Shown here: in pieces, positions 37,372 to 47,163 of the stretch
Numbering within the stretch: position 1 is the first letter of the stretch
Layout of the letters: every line of letters starts with the position of its first letter
Assembly (NCBI GenBank): GCA_017983695.1
Contig: JAGOAX010000003.1
Coordinates: forward strand, 186,001-250,000
Source of the DNA: Ferruginibacter sp.
GTDB lineage: Bacteria > Bacteroidota > Bacteroidia > Chitinophagales > Chitinophagaceae
DNA: 64,000 nt
Direction of reading: 5' to 3'
Notes under the pieces: model-generated
Told to the model about the DNA's origin: nothing
Database searches by the model: none
What the model saw: the letters and a program-made list of their open reading frames with translations, nothing else
Position numbers and translations under genes: made by a program

Positions 37372-38229
37372 ATGAGGCAACTTAAGATCGCAACGCAGAT
37401 TACCAACCGTGATTCACAGGCAGTTGAGAAATATTTGCAGGAAATTTCGAAGATTTCGATGATCACTCCTGAAGAGGAGACCATTTTAGCCCAAAAGATC
37501 AAAATGGGGGATCAGAGAGCATTGGACAAATTGGTGCAGGCCAACCTTCGTTTTGTGGTATCTGTGGCTAAGCAGTACCAACACCAGGGCCTTTCTCTTA
37601 GCGATTTAATTAACGAGGGTAACCTCGGCTTAATCAAAGCGGCACAACGCTTTGACGAAACAAAAGGTTTCAAATTTATTTCTTACGCTGTGTGGTGGAT
37701 TCGCCAATCTATACTACAGGCGTTGGCAGAGCAGGGCAGATTAGTCCGCTTGCCACAAAACAAAATTGGCACCTACAACAAAGCTAACAAAGCTTACATG
37801 GCTTTTGAACAGGAACATGAGAGAGAGCCAAGTACAGAAGAATTAGCAGAATTACTGGAGATGAGTGAAACAGAGATCAACAACATTTTTCAAAGCAACA
37901 CCCGTCATACTTCCCTTGATGCACCCGTGCATGAAGCAGAAGATGTAGCCATGGGTGATTTACTGAAAGGTGGTGATGAAACTGATGAGGATGTAATGCA
38001 CGATTCATTGAAAAATGAGATCCGCAGGGTTTTAAAATCATTGAGTCCACGTGAAGCAGAGATCGTTAATGCTTACTTTGGTTTGGATGGTGAAAATGGT
38101 GTAACCATTGAGCAAATTGGTCAGAAATACGATTTGACCAAAGAGCGTATACGCCAGATTAAAGAGAGAGCTATTAAACGCCTGCAAAAAGCCCGTTACA
38201 GCGGCGCATTAAAAGCCTACTTAGGGTAA
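37372..38229 (+). CDS. rpoD: Primary RNA polymerase sigma factor
   Basis: 285-residue group 1 sigma-70 of the short Bacteroidota type without region 1.1. Region 1.2 (SQAVEKYLQEISK), 2.1-2.4 (LVQANLRFVVSVAKQY ... FDETKGFKFISYAVWWIRQSI), region 3 (EHEREPSTEELAELL) and region 4.2 (TIEQIGQKYDLTKERIRQIKE) are all present. Matches the TAnnTTTG promoters seen through the window. Own terminator. Confidence 0.96.
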   Translation: MRQLKIATQITNRDSQAVEKYLQEISKISMITPEEETILAQKIKMGDQRALDKLVQANLRFVVSVAKQYQHQGLSLSDLINEGNLGLIKAAQRFDETKGFKFISYAVWWIRQSILQALAEQGRLVRLPQNKIGTYNKANKAYMAFEQEHEREPSTEELAELLEMSETEINNIFQSNTRHTSLDAPVHEAEDVAMGDLLKGGDETDEDVMHDSLKNEIRRVLKSLSPREAEIVNAYFGLDGENGVTIEQIGQKYDLTKERIRQIKERAIKRLQKARYSGALKAYLG

Positions 38230-38253
38230 CAATATTTTGATGGGTTATTCCTC

Positions 38254-38288
38254 AAATCCTTCCCGTTAACGGGAAGGATTTTTTTTGA
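38254..38288 (+). terminator. rpoD terminator
   Basis: AAATCCTTCCCGTTAACGGG then AAGGATTTTTTTT, a perfect stem followed by T-run. Confidence 0.92.
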
Positions 38289-38358
38289 ACTATTGCGTCA
38301 ATGATTTTGTTTATATAAGATTAACAGTATTAAATATTCAAATCTGTTCGTGAGCCTT

Positions 38359-38366
38359 TAATTTTG
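38359..38366 (+). promoter_or_regulatory. -7 promoter element of DUF4249 gene
   Basis: TAATTTTG 8 bp before the ATG at 38374, implying a leaderless transcript. Confidence 0.5.
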
Positions 38367-38373
38367 TAAAGCA

Positions 38374-39252
38374 ATGAAAACAATATTTATATTTCTTTTT
38401 ACTATAGCCATTCTTTCCTCCTGCGAAAAAAATATCAATTTCAATCTGAAAAATGCAGATGATGTTTTGGTGGTGGATGCCCAGATTGAAAATGGCCAGG
38501 CCCCAATTGTAGTACTTACTAAAAGCTTCGATTATTTTAGTACTATAAACCCCCAGTTACTGAATAATTCTTTTGTCCGTAATGCTGAGGTTACTATTTC
38601 CAACGGCATATTAACACATAAATTAAGAGAATATGCCTTTCCATTGGGAGGGGGATATACGGCCTATTTCTACAGTGTAGATCCTGCAAGCCCTGCCACA
38701 TCATTTATTGGCGAATTCAATAAAAAATACACCTTGAATATTAAAGCGGAGGGGAAAGAATATACCGGAACAACCAATATTCCATTGCTGACAAAATTTC
38801 CCGACTCTTTGTGGTTTAAGAGGGCGCCATTAAATGTTGATACCAATAAAAGGGTATTAATGACAAGAGCAACTGATCCCCCGGGACTGGGTAATTATAT
38901 CCGTTACTTTACAAAAAAGAATAGTGCAGAATTTTTACCGGGCTCTAACTCCGTTTTTGATGATGCGGTAATTGATGGTACCACTTACGAGATACAAGTG
39001 GATCCGGGAGTTGACCGCAATAACTCCATTTCGGCAGACAGTAATTTTTTTAGAAGAGGAGATACGGTTACCCTTAAATTATGTAATATAGATAAAGCCA
39101 CTTATACCTTTTGGAATACCTGGGAGTTTGCACAGCAAAGTATTGGTAATCCTTTTTCGCAACCTAATAAAGTAATTGGTAATATTAATAATGGCGCTTT
39201 AGGTGCCTTTTGTGGTTATGCCGCCTGGTACAAAACTATCATTGCAAAGTAA
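38374..39252 (+). CDS. DUF4249 lipoprotein
   Basis: 292 residues with a type II signal: hydrophobic stretch ending ILSSC, cysteine 17 lipidated. The order NLKNADDVLVVDAQIENG, AEVTISNG and YTLNIKAEGKEYTGTTNIP is that of DUF4249 proteins, which in Bacteroidota usually accompany a TonB-dependent receptor; none is adjacent here. Probably periplasmic or surface exposed. Confidence 0.85.
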   Translation: MKTIFIFLFTIAILSSCEKNINFNLKNADDVLVVDAQIENGQAPIVVLTKSFDYFSTINPQLLNNSFVRNAEVTISNGILTHKLREYAFPLGGGYTAYFYSVDPASPATSFIGEFNKKYTLNIKAEGKEYTGTTNIPLLTKFPDSLWFKRAPLNVDTNKRVLMTRATDPPGLGNYIRYFTKKNSAEFLPGSNSVFDDAVIDGTTYEIQVDPGVDRNNSISADSNFFRRGDTVTLKLCNIDKATYTFWNTWEFAQQSIGNPFSQPNKVIGNINNGALGAFCGYAAWYKTIIAK

Positions 39253-39305
39253 TTACTATAAAGGATAATCCTGTAAATTCGCAGACCAGCATTTTAATAC
39301 ATTTT

Positions 39306-40244
39306 ATGGATACGGAAAAAGTACATTGTTTAATCATTGGTTCAGGACCAGCAGGTTACACAGCAGCAATTTATGCATCAAGAGCAGGATTGAACCCTGT
39401 TTTATACCAGGGCATTCAACCCGGTGGACAGTTAACTATTACAACCGAAGTGGAAAATTATCCCGGCTATCCCGATGGTATTCAGGGACCCGATATGATG
39501 GTGCATTTTGAAAACCAGGCAAAGAGAATGGGAGCCGATATCAGGTATGGGTTAGCAACAAAAGTTGATTTTTCGGTACGGCCTTTAAAGGTGGAAATTG
39601 ATGAAGAAAAATGGATCGAAGCAGATTCGGTTATTATATCGACAGGTGCCAGTGCTAAATGGCTGGGTTTACCAAGTGAACAACGTTTAAATGGCTATGG
39701 CGTAAGTGCCTGTGCCGTATGCGATGGATTTTTCTTTAAAGGAAAAGAAGTAGCCATAATTGGAGCAGGGGATACAGCAGCAGAAGAAGCGTTATATCTT
39801 TCTAAAATCTGTAGCCAGGTGCATATGATTGTAAGAAGAGGAGAGATGAGGGCGAGTAAAGTAATGCAGGAAAGAGTTATAAAAACAGCCAATATTAAAG
39901 TGTACTGGCATAGCGAAACAGACGAGATTTTAGGTGATAAAAAAGTAGAAGCAGTAAGAATAAAAAATAATCAAACCAATGAAACACAGGATATACCTGT
40001 GAGTGCATTCTTTGTTGCCATTGGCCATAAACCTAACAGCGATATTTTTAAGGGCTGGTTAGATATGGATGACGCCGGTTATTTAAAAACAATACCTGGA
40101 ACATCTAAGACAAATATTGAAGGCGTATTTGCAAGCGGAGATGTGCAGGATAAAGTTTACCGCCAGGCTGTTACTGCTGCAGGTAGTGGTTGTATGGCCG
40201 CATTGGATGCGGAAAGATATTTGAGTGAAAAAGGGCTGCACTAA
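39306..40244 (+). CDS. trxB: Thioredoxin-disulfide reductase
   Basis: 312-residue FAD/NADPH enzyme reducing thioredoxin. FAD motif IGSGPAGYTAA (11-21), redox pair C136-C139 in SACAVCDGFF, NADPH motif IGAGDTAAEEA and C-terminal GVFASGDVQDK. Start set at the ATG 39306; the frame is open upstream but runs into the previous gene. Confidence 0.96.
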   Translation: MDTEKVHCLIIGSGPAGYTAAIYASRAGLNPVLYQGIQPGGQLTITTEVENYPGYPDGIQGPDMMVHFENQAKRMGADIRYGLATKVDFSVRPLKVEIDEEKWIEADSVIISTGASAKWLGLPSEQRLNGYGVSACAVCDGFFFKGKEVAIIGAGDTAAEEALYLSKICSQVHMIVRRGEMRASKVMQERVIKTANIKVYWHSETDEILGDKKVEAVRIKNNQTNETQDIPVSAFFVAIGHKPNSDIFKGWLDMDDAGYLKTIPGTSKTNIEGVFASGDVQDKVYRQAVTAAGSGCMAALDAERYLSEKGLH

Positions 40245-40362
40245 AAAATTAAAAATGAATAATCAGGAATTAAAAATTCAATTATAGTTAAAGCTATATT
40301 TCAATAAGGCTCCTTCACCCGTAAAAATTCCTAATTCCTGATTTTTAATTCCAAATTCAATT
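40245..40362. repeat. Array with inverted partner (AATCAGGAATT)
   Basis: AATCAGGAATTAAAAATTC on the left; its inverse in ATTCCTAATTCCTGATTTTT on the right. Fills the trxB-folB spacer entirely. Confidence 0.75.
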
Positions 40363-40363
40363 C

Positions 40364-40714
40364 ATGTTTACAATAAATCTCCACAACTTAATCTTTCATT
40401 CTTTTCATGGTGTGCATGAAGAAGAGCGGGTTTTAGGAGCCGAATTTGTAGTAAATGCCGAATTGAGTTTTAATGAATCCAATGTTATTACGGCTCTTGA
40501 GCAAACTATTGATTATGTAAAAATATATGCTATTATAAAGCAGCAGATGAGTGTTCCCACTGCTCTTTTAGAAACTGTGGCACAAGGTTTGGCAGATAAC
40601 ATTTATGCAATTGATAACAGGATAGCATCAATAAGTATCAATATTAAAAAAACAAATCCTCCGATCGCAAATTTCCAGGGATCGGTTGGAGTAAGTTTTA
40701 AAAAAGATTTTTAG
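40364..40714 (+). CDS. folB: Dihydroneopterin aldolase
   Basis: 116 residues. FHSFHGVHEEERVLGAEFVV is the family N-terminus with the catalytic region, TIDYVKIYAIIKQQM the middle, and ISINIKKTNPPI the C-terminal strand. Converts dihydroneopterin to 6-hydroxymethyl-dihydropterin in folate synthesis. The next gene begins 1 bp after its stop. Confidence 0.92.
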   Translation: MFTINLHNLIFHSFHGVHEEERVLGAEFVVNAELSFNESNVITALEQTIDYVKIYAIIKQQMSVPTALLETVAQGLADNIYAIDNRIASISINIKKTNPPIANFQGSVGVSFKKDF

Positions 40715-40715
40715 T

Positions 40716-41468
40716 ATGAAGTTTTTTATAATAATCCTTATCTCAATTCTTACTTGTTTAAAACCTGCAGCCCAGGATGTAGCAGCAATTGTAAAAGAAG
40801 CCGACAGGCTGGAAGCTTTGCCGGACGAACATGGGGCATTATTAAAATTTATAGAAGCAATAAAACTACAGCCCAACCATTTGCATGCACTTAGCAAAGG
40901 CAGTGAGTTATGCAGCCGCATAGGGCAAAGGCAAAACAATACAAAAATGCGTGACGATTATTACGCTGCAGCAAAAGTGTATGCCGAGAATGCCTTAAAA
41001 ATTGATCCCACTTATTCCGAAGCAAATACAGCAATGGCAATTATGCTGGGCAGAACCACCTTAACAAAATCGGGTAAGGAAAAGGTAATTGCTGCAAAAG
41101 ATTTAAAAAAATATGTAGATGCTGCCATTAAAAGTAATCCCTTAAATTTTTTGGGCTGGCATGTATTGGGCCGCTGGCATTACGAGATAAGTAATTTAAA
41201 TTTTATTGAAAGGGCTGCTGTAAAAATGTTTTATGGAGGCTTTCCTCCCTCTTCATTAAAAGAAGGCATTGCTGCTTTTGAAAAAGCAAAAGCCATAGCA
41301 CCGGGTTTTATTTTAAACTATTATGAATTGGCAAAAGCATATTACCGTAATGACGAAACTCCAAAAGCGATTGCCATACTTAATCAAATGCTGCTTTTAC
41401 CCAACCATACCGAAGATGATCCAACCATCAAAGAAACCGGTAAAAAATTACTACTGGAATGGAAATAA
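40716..41468 (+). CDS. Secreted TPR-like protein
   Basis: 250 residues with a signal peptide (MKFFIIILISILTCLKPAAQ). The rest is alpha-helical with TPR-type repeats (HGALLKFIEAIKLQPNHLHA; YAENALKIDPTYSEANTAMA; AIAAFEKAKAIAPGFILNYY-like). Probable periplasmic scaffold. 1 bp after folB, likely same mRNA. Confidence 0.8.
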   Translation: MKFFIIILISILTCLKPAAQDVAAIVKEADRLEALPDEHGALLKFIEAIKLQPNHLHALSKGSELCSRIGQRQNNTKMRDDYYAAAKVYAENALKIDPTYSEANTAMAIMLGRTTLTKSGKEKVIAAKDLKKYVDAAIKSNPLNFLGWHVLGRWHYEISNLNFIERAAVKMFYGGFPPSSLKEGIAAFEKAKAIAPGFILNYYELAKAYYRNDETPKAIAILNQMLLLPNHTEDDPTIKETGKKLLLEWK

Positions 41469-41530
41469 TACCTTTCATCAAATCCTGTATTGGTGCTACC
41501 TGTGTTTAACTATCTTCATGCTATAAAAAA

Positions 41531-43504
41531 ATGTTCATGCAAAAAATATTTCTCCCGGTTGTATTAGTTTTTTGTTGTAATCTTTTTGTTGCTGCACAAC
41601 AGGAAGTGTATATCGAATCAAATTACGATCCTCATGCTCTTTTCTCACCTTTGTTTTACCCAAATGGCGAAACGATTACAAGAGCCGCCACCGGCGAACC
41701 CAATACTGGCTATTGGCAAAACAGGGCCGACTACCAGATCGATGCTTCGCTAAATGATAGTACACACGAAATAAAAGGCAGTGTTACCATCACCTATAAA
41801 AATAACAGTCCGCAGGCTTTACCTTTTTTATGGCTGCAGTTAGATCAGAATTTATTTAATAAAGACAGCAGGGGGCAGGCAAGAATGCCTTTTGACAGCA
41901 GGAGTCGTTATGGCGATAGCAAAAGTTCTTTTAACGGCGGTTATAAAATTACTGCAGTAAAAAATTTAAACACAAATACTGCTGCTGATTATATTATTAC
42001 AGATACAAGAATGCAGGTACGTTTGCAAAATGCAGTTAAGCCTGCAGGAGATATTATTAAACTAAAAATTGATTTTTCTTTTACCATGCCGGAATACGGC
42101 GCAGACCGTTCAGGTATTTTAAAAACAAAGAACGGAGAAATTTTTGCGGTAGCACAATGGTATCCACGCATGTGTGTGTTTGACGATGTGCAGGGATGGA
42201 ATACCGAACCATACCTGGGGCCAAGCGAATTCTACCTGGAATATGGTGATTTTGATATTGCACTTACCGTACCTGCAAACCACATTGTTGTTTGCAGTGG
42301 CGAACTGCAAAATGCCGCAGCCGTATTAACAGCTACACAATTACAAAGATTTGAAGAAGCAAAGAAAAGCGATAAAACGGTGATGATAAGAACAGAGAAA
42401 GAAGTGACTGATCCATCATCAAGACCAGCGGCAACCACACTTACCTGGAAATTTAAAATGACCAATACAAGAGATGTTGCATGGGCCTCATCAAAAAGTT
42501 TTATTTGGGATGCCGCAAAAATAAATTTACCCAGTGGCAGAACTTCGCTGGCTATGAGTGTATATCCGGCAGAAAGCAGTGGAAAAAAAGGATGGAGCAG
42601 GGCTACTGAATATACAAAAGGCTCTGTTGAAAATTATAGTAAACGCTGGTACGAATATCCTTATCCTGTTGCAGCTAATGTGGCCAGCAATGTTAGTGGT
42701 ATGGAATATCCGGGAATAGTTTTTTGTGGCAACAAAGCACAAACCATTGGATTGTTTGGTGTAACCGATCATGAATTTGGCCATACCTGGTTCCCCATGA
42801 TCGTTGGCAGTAACGAACGTAAATATGGATGGATGGATGAAGGCTTTAATACTTTCATTAATTCTTTAGCAGATGATGATTTTAATAAAGGCGAATACAA
42901 GCAACCCAAAACAAGTATGGAGTACACTGCAGGAAATCTGTTTGGCGAATACAGCGAAACCGTTCTTTCTACTCCTGATGCAATGATGGAAGCCAATATT
43001 GGTAATGCCTTATACCGCAAGCCGGGTTATGGACTTGAACTGTTGCGTAATGAAGTATTAGGCCCCGATCGTTTTGATTATGCTTTTAAAACTTACATCA
43101 CCCGTTGGGCATATAAGCATCCTACACCATGGGATTTTTTTAGAACAATGGATAATGCAGCAGGCGAAAATTTAAGTTGGTTCTGGAAAGGATGGTTTAT
43201 AGAAAATTACAGGCTCGACCAAAGTATTGTAGCTGTTAACTACGATAAAAATAATGCAGCCAACGGTGCAGTGGTTACAATTGCCAATTTACAGCAGATG
43301 GCAATGCCGGTAAATATAAGTTACGAAACCAACAGCGGTAAAACAGGAATTGTAAAATTGCCTGTTGAAGTTTGGAACAACACCATTACCTGGAAAGTTA
43401 AATTACCCACCACAGAAGAATTGAAAAAGGTAGAGATTGATGCGGAAAAAGTTTTTCCGGATATAAATTTTAAGAACAATACCTGGCAGGGAAACGGGAA
43501 ATAA
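41531..43504 (+). CDS. Secreted M1-family metallopeptidase
   Basis: 657 residues. Signal peptide around [20 protein letters not shown]; the start may be 41531 or the ATG at 41537. The M1 zinc site is complete: H414-E-F-G-H418 and E437 (HEXXH-X18-E), preceded by the substrate-binding VSGMEYPG in place of the canonical GAMEN. N-terminal beta domain, catalytic domain and a short C-terminal domain are visible. Likely periplasmic aminopeptidase-like enzyme. Followed by a terminator. Confidence 0.93.
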   Translation: MFMQKIFLPVVLVFCCNLFVAAQQEVYIESNYDPHALFSPLFYPNGETITRAATGEPNTGYWQNRADYQIDASLNDSTHEIKGSVTITYKNNSPQALPFLWLQLDQNLFNKDSRGQARMPFDSRSRYGDSKSSFNGGYKITAVKNLNTNTAADYIITDTRMQVRLQNAVKPAGDIIKLKIDFSFTMPEYGADRSGILKTKNGEIFAVAQWYPRMCVFDDVQGWNTEPYLGPSEFYLEYGDFDIALTVPANHIVVCSGELQNAAAVLTATQLQRFEEAKKSDKTVMIRTEKEVTDPSSRPAATTLTWKFKMTNTRDVAWASSKSFIWDAAKINLPSGRTSLAMSVYPAESSGKKGWSRATEYTKGSVENYSKRWYEYPYPVAANVASNVSGMEYPGIVFCGNKAQTIGLFGVTDHEFGHTWFPMIVGSNERKYGWMDEGFNTFINSLADDDFNKGEYKQPKTSMEYTAGNLFGEYSETVLSTPDAMMEANIGNALYRKPGYGLELLRNEVLGPDRFDYAFKTYITRWAYKHPTPWDFFRTMDNAAGENLSWFWKGWFIENYRLDQSIVAVNYDKNNAANGAVVTIANLQQMAMPVNISYETNSGKTGIVKLPVEVWNNTITWKVKLPTTEELKKVEIDAEKVFPDINFKNNTWQGNGK

Positions 43505-43524
43505 GTTTAAAAAATATTACTACC

Positions 43525-43556
43525 AAAAAGGTCTGTGGCAACACAGGCCTTTTTGC
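43525..43556 (+). terminator. Terminator of M1 peptidase gene
   Basis: AAAAAGGTCTGTG and CACAGGCCTTTTT with a 4-nt loop (one mismatch). Confidence 0.8.
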
Positions 43557-43615
43557 ATTTTGCAAATGCAATTTTATTTTGGTTACGGGCTTTTGTTTTT
43601 CAATTGAGCATTGTT

Positions 43616-43632
43616 GCGTCGCACTCTTGTAC
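43616..43632. repeat. 17-bp dispersed word, copy 2
   Basis: Exact second copy of GCGTCGCACTCTTGTAC (also 26988-27004). Confidence 0.7.
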
Positions 43633-43765
43633 GGCATACCATTGGGCAACTTTAATTAAAGCGTAGAAAGGCGGTACAGAAAAATATTTAAAAGAAGACA
43701 TTAAAGTGCAGGAGTTGCGTATATTTATAAGTTAGCGGCCAGCTTAAAACGACATCCTTCACATA

Positions 43766-44395
43766 TTGAAAAATAAAGGACTAATCATATCGACAATTAT
43801 TTTCTTCCTGTTGGTAAACACGACTTACTACTGGGAAAGCAAACTTGGACTTGTTGCCTTTCCAGCTTTTCTATTTTTAGTTATTGTTTTCTTTGTACTT
43901 CTTATTTTACTTCTGCGACAAATCATTTTGGCAATCAAAGAAAAGTTTAGCGAGAGACAACGACTTTTAATTATCGCCATATTGACAACAGTATTAGCCT
44001 TGGCATTTTTTAAACCAGCAGGACTAATAGACTTTGAAAAATTTGAGGGCAAAGATATTTTAGTTGCTCGACGAGAAGGTGCTGCTAACTGTATGACAAC
44101 TTTTAAACTTAAAGAAAACAGTAAATTCACAGAGAAAAGTGTTTGCTTTGGTATGACAGAAATTAAAGGTGATTACAAACTCAAAAAAGACACAATCTTT
44201 TTTGAAAATGTAGAACTTGCTAGAGGCGAAGATGAATTTTACAAATTTGCTGTTATACGACCTTCAAAATTTAATAAGGACAATAACCATTTTGACTTAG
44301 TAAGGTACAAGGACTTAAATGACACAACAGGACACGAACTTTGGATTACAAAAAATGACTTGTACAAACCGACAGACAAAAAGCCGAACCGCTAA
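43766..44395 (+). CDS. Hypothetical membrane protein with TTG start
   Basis: 209 residues: three membrane segments (about 6-22, 28-52 and 67-84), then a soluble part of about 120 residues with two cysteines (ANCMTTFKLKEN, EKSVCFGMTE). No family recognised; the pattern FKLKENSKFTEKS... IKGDYKLKKDTIFF recalls lipocalin-like strands. The frame begins with TTG and no ATG occurs until after the membrane part. Codon use and surrounding GTTAGCGGCC-like sequence suggest an orphan accessory gene. Confidence 0.65.
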   Translation: MKNKGLIISTIIFFLLVNTTYYWESKLGLVAFPAFLFLVIVFFVLLILLLRQIILAIKEKFSERQRLLIIAILTTVLALAFFKPAGLIDFEKFEGKDILVARREGAANCMTTFKLKENSKFTEKSVCFGMTEIKGDYKLKKDTIFFENVELARGEDEFYKFAVIRPSKFNKDNNHFDLVRYKDLNDTTGHELWITKNDLYKPTDKKPNR

Positions 44396-44764
44396 AGGGT
44401 TTTGTGCAAGCAGGGCTTGACGTTCAAACTTCCTTAGCCTTCGTTTCTTCACGAACCATTCGCCACAATCCTCAAGCTTACCAATATAAGCAAGTACTTA
44501 AAATAAATAATTCAACTGAATTAAATTCGTCACCTTAAGCAACTTCACAAAGATTATTTCAAAAACTTTAGCGAAAGGCCCATGAAGACACAAACCCATG
44601 CCGGTACACAAACCTAAGTAGCGTATTTTTATTTTTCCCGACAGAATTTTTACTAAGGGGTTTAAAGCGAAAATATATTTTTTCTTTTAAACCCTTTTTA
44701 TATATCACCGTCTATTAAACAAAGAAAACAATTAAAAATATTGTTAACCTAATAAATCTTTGTT
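44396..44764. other. Gene-free stretch
   Basis: 369 bp with no coding frame of note. Contains a terminator-shaped hairpin (44655-44700) and otherwise no recognised signal. Confidence 0.5.
44655..44700 (+). terminator. Hairpin with T-run
   Basis: GGGTTTAAA and TTTAAACCC around a 19-nt loop, then TTTTT. Confidence 0.6.
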
Positions 44765-44887
44765 ATGAAAAAGTATTTATCACTTGAAATGAGTAAAGCA
44801 GAAACTGTAGCATTCGCCATAATAATGATATGGATTATTGCATCATGTTTTGTGCCATTACCGGAAGTAAATTCCCTGGGTGCGTAA
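44765..44887 (+). CDS. Possible 40-residue membrane peptide
   Basis: An ATG frame of 40 codons encoding MKKYLSLEMSKAETVAFAII followed by a hydrophobic stretch and FVPLPEVNSLGA. One membrane helix at about 15-30. AATCTTTG lies 4 bp upstream, near the -7 consensus, so a leaderless mRNA is possible. Weak support. Confidence 0.35.
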   Translation: MKKYLSLEMSKAETVAFAIIMIWIIASCFVPLPEVNSLGA

Positions 44888-44932
44888 TAAAAAATGCAGG
44901 TTGATTGTTTAAGGTTTGTATTGCACAAACCT

Positions 44933-46285
44933 TTATTTCGTTTTCCACTTTCCACTTTTTAAAAACACAAAGGCCATTATAAAAATAGTACTCCAATACA
45001 CCACTTCGTTGCTCCATGCCATGGCGAGGGATATGAAATGTACTTTCATAAATATCCAGCTGTAAATAAGGTAAGTGGTAATGGCAACAATTTCTATTAT
45101 CAAATTCATTTTTGTTTTGCCGGTGCCGGTTACACCATTCAGCCATATATTGGCCACACTCATAAACAACATACCAACTGATACTACTCTTGCTACGGGA
45201 ATACCGGCGGTTACAAACGCATCGTCTTTACCAAACAGGCTAAAAAATATTCCGGGAAAAAGGTTAAGCAGCACTACCATTACCGAACAAAAACCAATGC
45301 TGAGCAGCATGATCTTGTTGATGGCTAAAATTATTTTGTCTTCTCTTTTTTGGCCCATTAAATTACTTACCACCACATTGGTGGTACTGGCAAATGCCCA
45401 CACAAAAACACCGGCCAGTCCAAACACATTACGCATTACATTGCTGATGGCTTTATCCATGGTGTTACCACGGGCTTCAATTAAAAAGAAAAATATCAGC
45501 CAGGTGGTTACACTAATTACATATTGTGCCACCAGTGGCGCCGATACTTTTATTATGGCTTTGCTGATGATTTTATCGTAAGCAAAATCTTTCAGCAGGT
45601 TGTATTTCTTTTTTAAACCGGTTTTATACAGTACGGCAAACACAACTATAAAGCCAACGGCTTCGGCAATTACTGATGCTACTGCTGCGCCGTTAAATCC
45701 CATTTCCGGAAAGCCAAAGTGGCCGTAGATAAATACATAGTCCAGCAAAATATTTACCAATGCTTCGCAAATAAAACCGATCATTAAATACTTGCTGTTA
45801 AGCGATGCTACCAAAAAAGCATTGCCCATTTGAAAAAGGTATAAAAAGGGCAGGCCCCAAACGCGGATCCGTAAAAAACTAATTTCCTGCGGATAAGCAT
45901 TTTCGGCAGCCACGGGTTGCAAAATAAAAGGTGCAATAAACCAGGTAAATAAAATACCGATGAGTGATAATTGTATACAGATGCGGATACCCTGCGTTAA
46001 AATTACTTTAAATGCCCCGGTATCGCCACTGCCGGCATGGCGGCTGAAAACGGATTGCATGGCATTGTTTAACCCATGCCCGGCCACTGCAAATATTAAA
46101 TAATACACACCGGTTATGCCTGCATTACCCAAAGCTTCGGTATCATATTTACCCAAAAAAATGCTGTTGGTAAGCATATTTAGCTGGGGGATAAGGATAG
46201 CCAAAGTAATCGGCATTGCAATAGACAGTATTTGCGTATTGGTAACTTTTACTTTTAAATCATCGTTTGTTGCTATACTTTCCAT
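44933..46285 (-). CDS. MATE family efflux transporter
   Basis: 450 residues with 12 predicted helices in two related halves. NMLTNSIFLGKYDTEALGNAG and FGFPEMGFNGAAVASVIAEAVGF are typical MATE segments. Exports cationic drugs or metabolites in exchange for protons or sodium. Divergent from the DUF3822 gene. Substrate not determinable. Confidence 0.93.
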   Translation of the reverse strand: MESIATNDDLKVKVTNTQILSIAMPITLAILIPQLNMLTNSIFLGKYDTEALGNAGITGVYYLIFAVAGHGLNNAMQSVFSRHAGSGDTGAFKVILTQGIRICIQLSLIGILFTWFIAPFILQPVAAENAYPQEISFLRIRVWGLPFLYLFQMGNAFLVASLNSKYLMIGFICEALVNILLDYVFIYGHFGFPEMGFNGAAVASVIAEAVGFIVVFAVLYKTGLKKKYNLLKDFAYDKIISKAIIKVSAPLVAQYVISVTTWLIFFFLIEARGNTMDKAISNVMRNVFGLAGVFVWAFASTTNVVVSNLMGQKREDKIILAINKIMLLSIGFCSVMVVLLNLFPGIFFSLFGKDDAFVTAGIPVARVVSVGMLFMSVANIWLNGVTGTGKTKMNLIIEIVAITTYLIYSWIFMKVHFISLAMAWSNEVVYWSTIFIMAFVFLKSGKWKTK

Positions 46286-46329
46286 AAAGTCAGCAAAATT
46301 ATCTTATTTTGCCTGCCGAAAATCAAACA

Positions 46330-47163
46330 GTGAATCCAACATTTAGTATAACATCAGTAAATACAGCTGCGCTGCCAACCCATTTATTTATAAATGCAGG
46401 CAAGCAGGGTATTTCGTTTGTGGAATTAGAGAAAGAAAGCAACACTTTCGTTTCAGTAATTGTGTATCATTTTCCAAAGCAGCTTTCCAGCGAAGAGATT
46501 GCAGCAACAGTAAATAATATATTTGCTACCGACTTTTTTTTACAGAAGAATTTTAACAGGGTTGATATTACCTGGTGCTTTAATGAAAGTATTTTAGTGC
46601 CATCAGAATTTTTTGAAAAAAATGCTGCTGCCGAAATGCTGAATATGGTTTATGGAGACGCAGACGACAGGAGTATAAAAAACCAGCTGGTGCTTAAATA
46701 TAATCTGTACAACAGTTACCGGGTTGCTGCTGCAATTGAAAATACTATTATTAATAAATTTCCACACATTCATCAAAGCTATCAGGCAGCGTTGCTGATA
46801 GATTTTGATGCCGCAGATAAGGATTTACTCTATTGTAATTTTTATACCGACAGCCTGACAGTGTTATTAAGAAAGAACGGGCAATTACAAGTGATACAGA
46901 ATTTTGAATTTACCACACCCGAAGATGCCGTATATCATCTTCTTAATGTTTGCCAGAGTTTTGAAGTGGATGCCACACAAACTACTTTAACCGCCAGCGG
47001 TATGATTGATGCAACATCTAACCTGTACAACGAATTATACAAATATTTTGCTGCAGTCAGCTTTACTGCGCTGCCCGGCAATTTTAATTATGCAGAAGAT
47101 ATAAATAATTACCCGGCACATTATTTCAGTCATTTATTTGCAACAGCAGCATGCGTATTATAA
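46330..47163 (+). CDS. DUF3822 family protein
   Basis: About 277 residues of the Bacteroidota DUF3822 family, which has an actin/acetate-kinase-like duplicated fold (LFINAGKQGISFVELEKES; AALLIDFDAADKDLLYCNFY). Molecular role unknown. Start uncertain: GTG at 46330 or TTG at 46309; the -7-like TTATTTTG at 46304-46311 favours the later one. Its end overlaps rsmD by 13 bp, a pairing that suggests coupled expression. Confidence 0.85.
   Translation: MNPTFSITSVNTAALPTHLFINAGKQGISFVELEKESNTFVSVIVYHFPKQLSSEEIAATVNNIFATDFFLQKNFNRVDITWCFNESILVPSEFFEKNAAAEMLNMVYGDADDRSIKNQLVLKYNLYNSYRVAAAIENTIINKFPHIHQSYQAALLIDFDAADKDLLYCNFYTDSLTVLLRKNGQLQVIQNFEFTTPEDAVYHLLNVCQSFEVDATQTTLTASGMIDATSNLYNELYKYFAAVSFTALPGNFNYAEDINNYPAHYFSHLFATAACVL

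Noticed and set aside
39210..39305. Upstream extension of trxB
   Set aside because: The extra 32 residues overlap the previous gene and are not part of the family; the FAD-binding N-terminus begins at the ATG at 39306.
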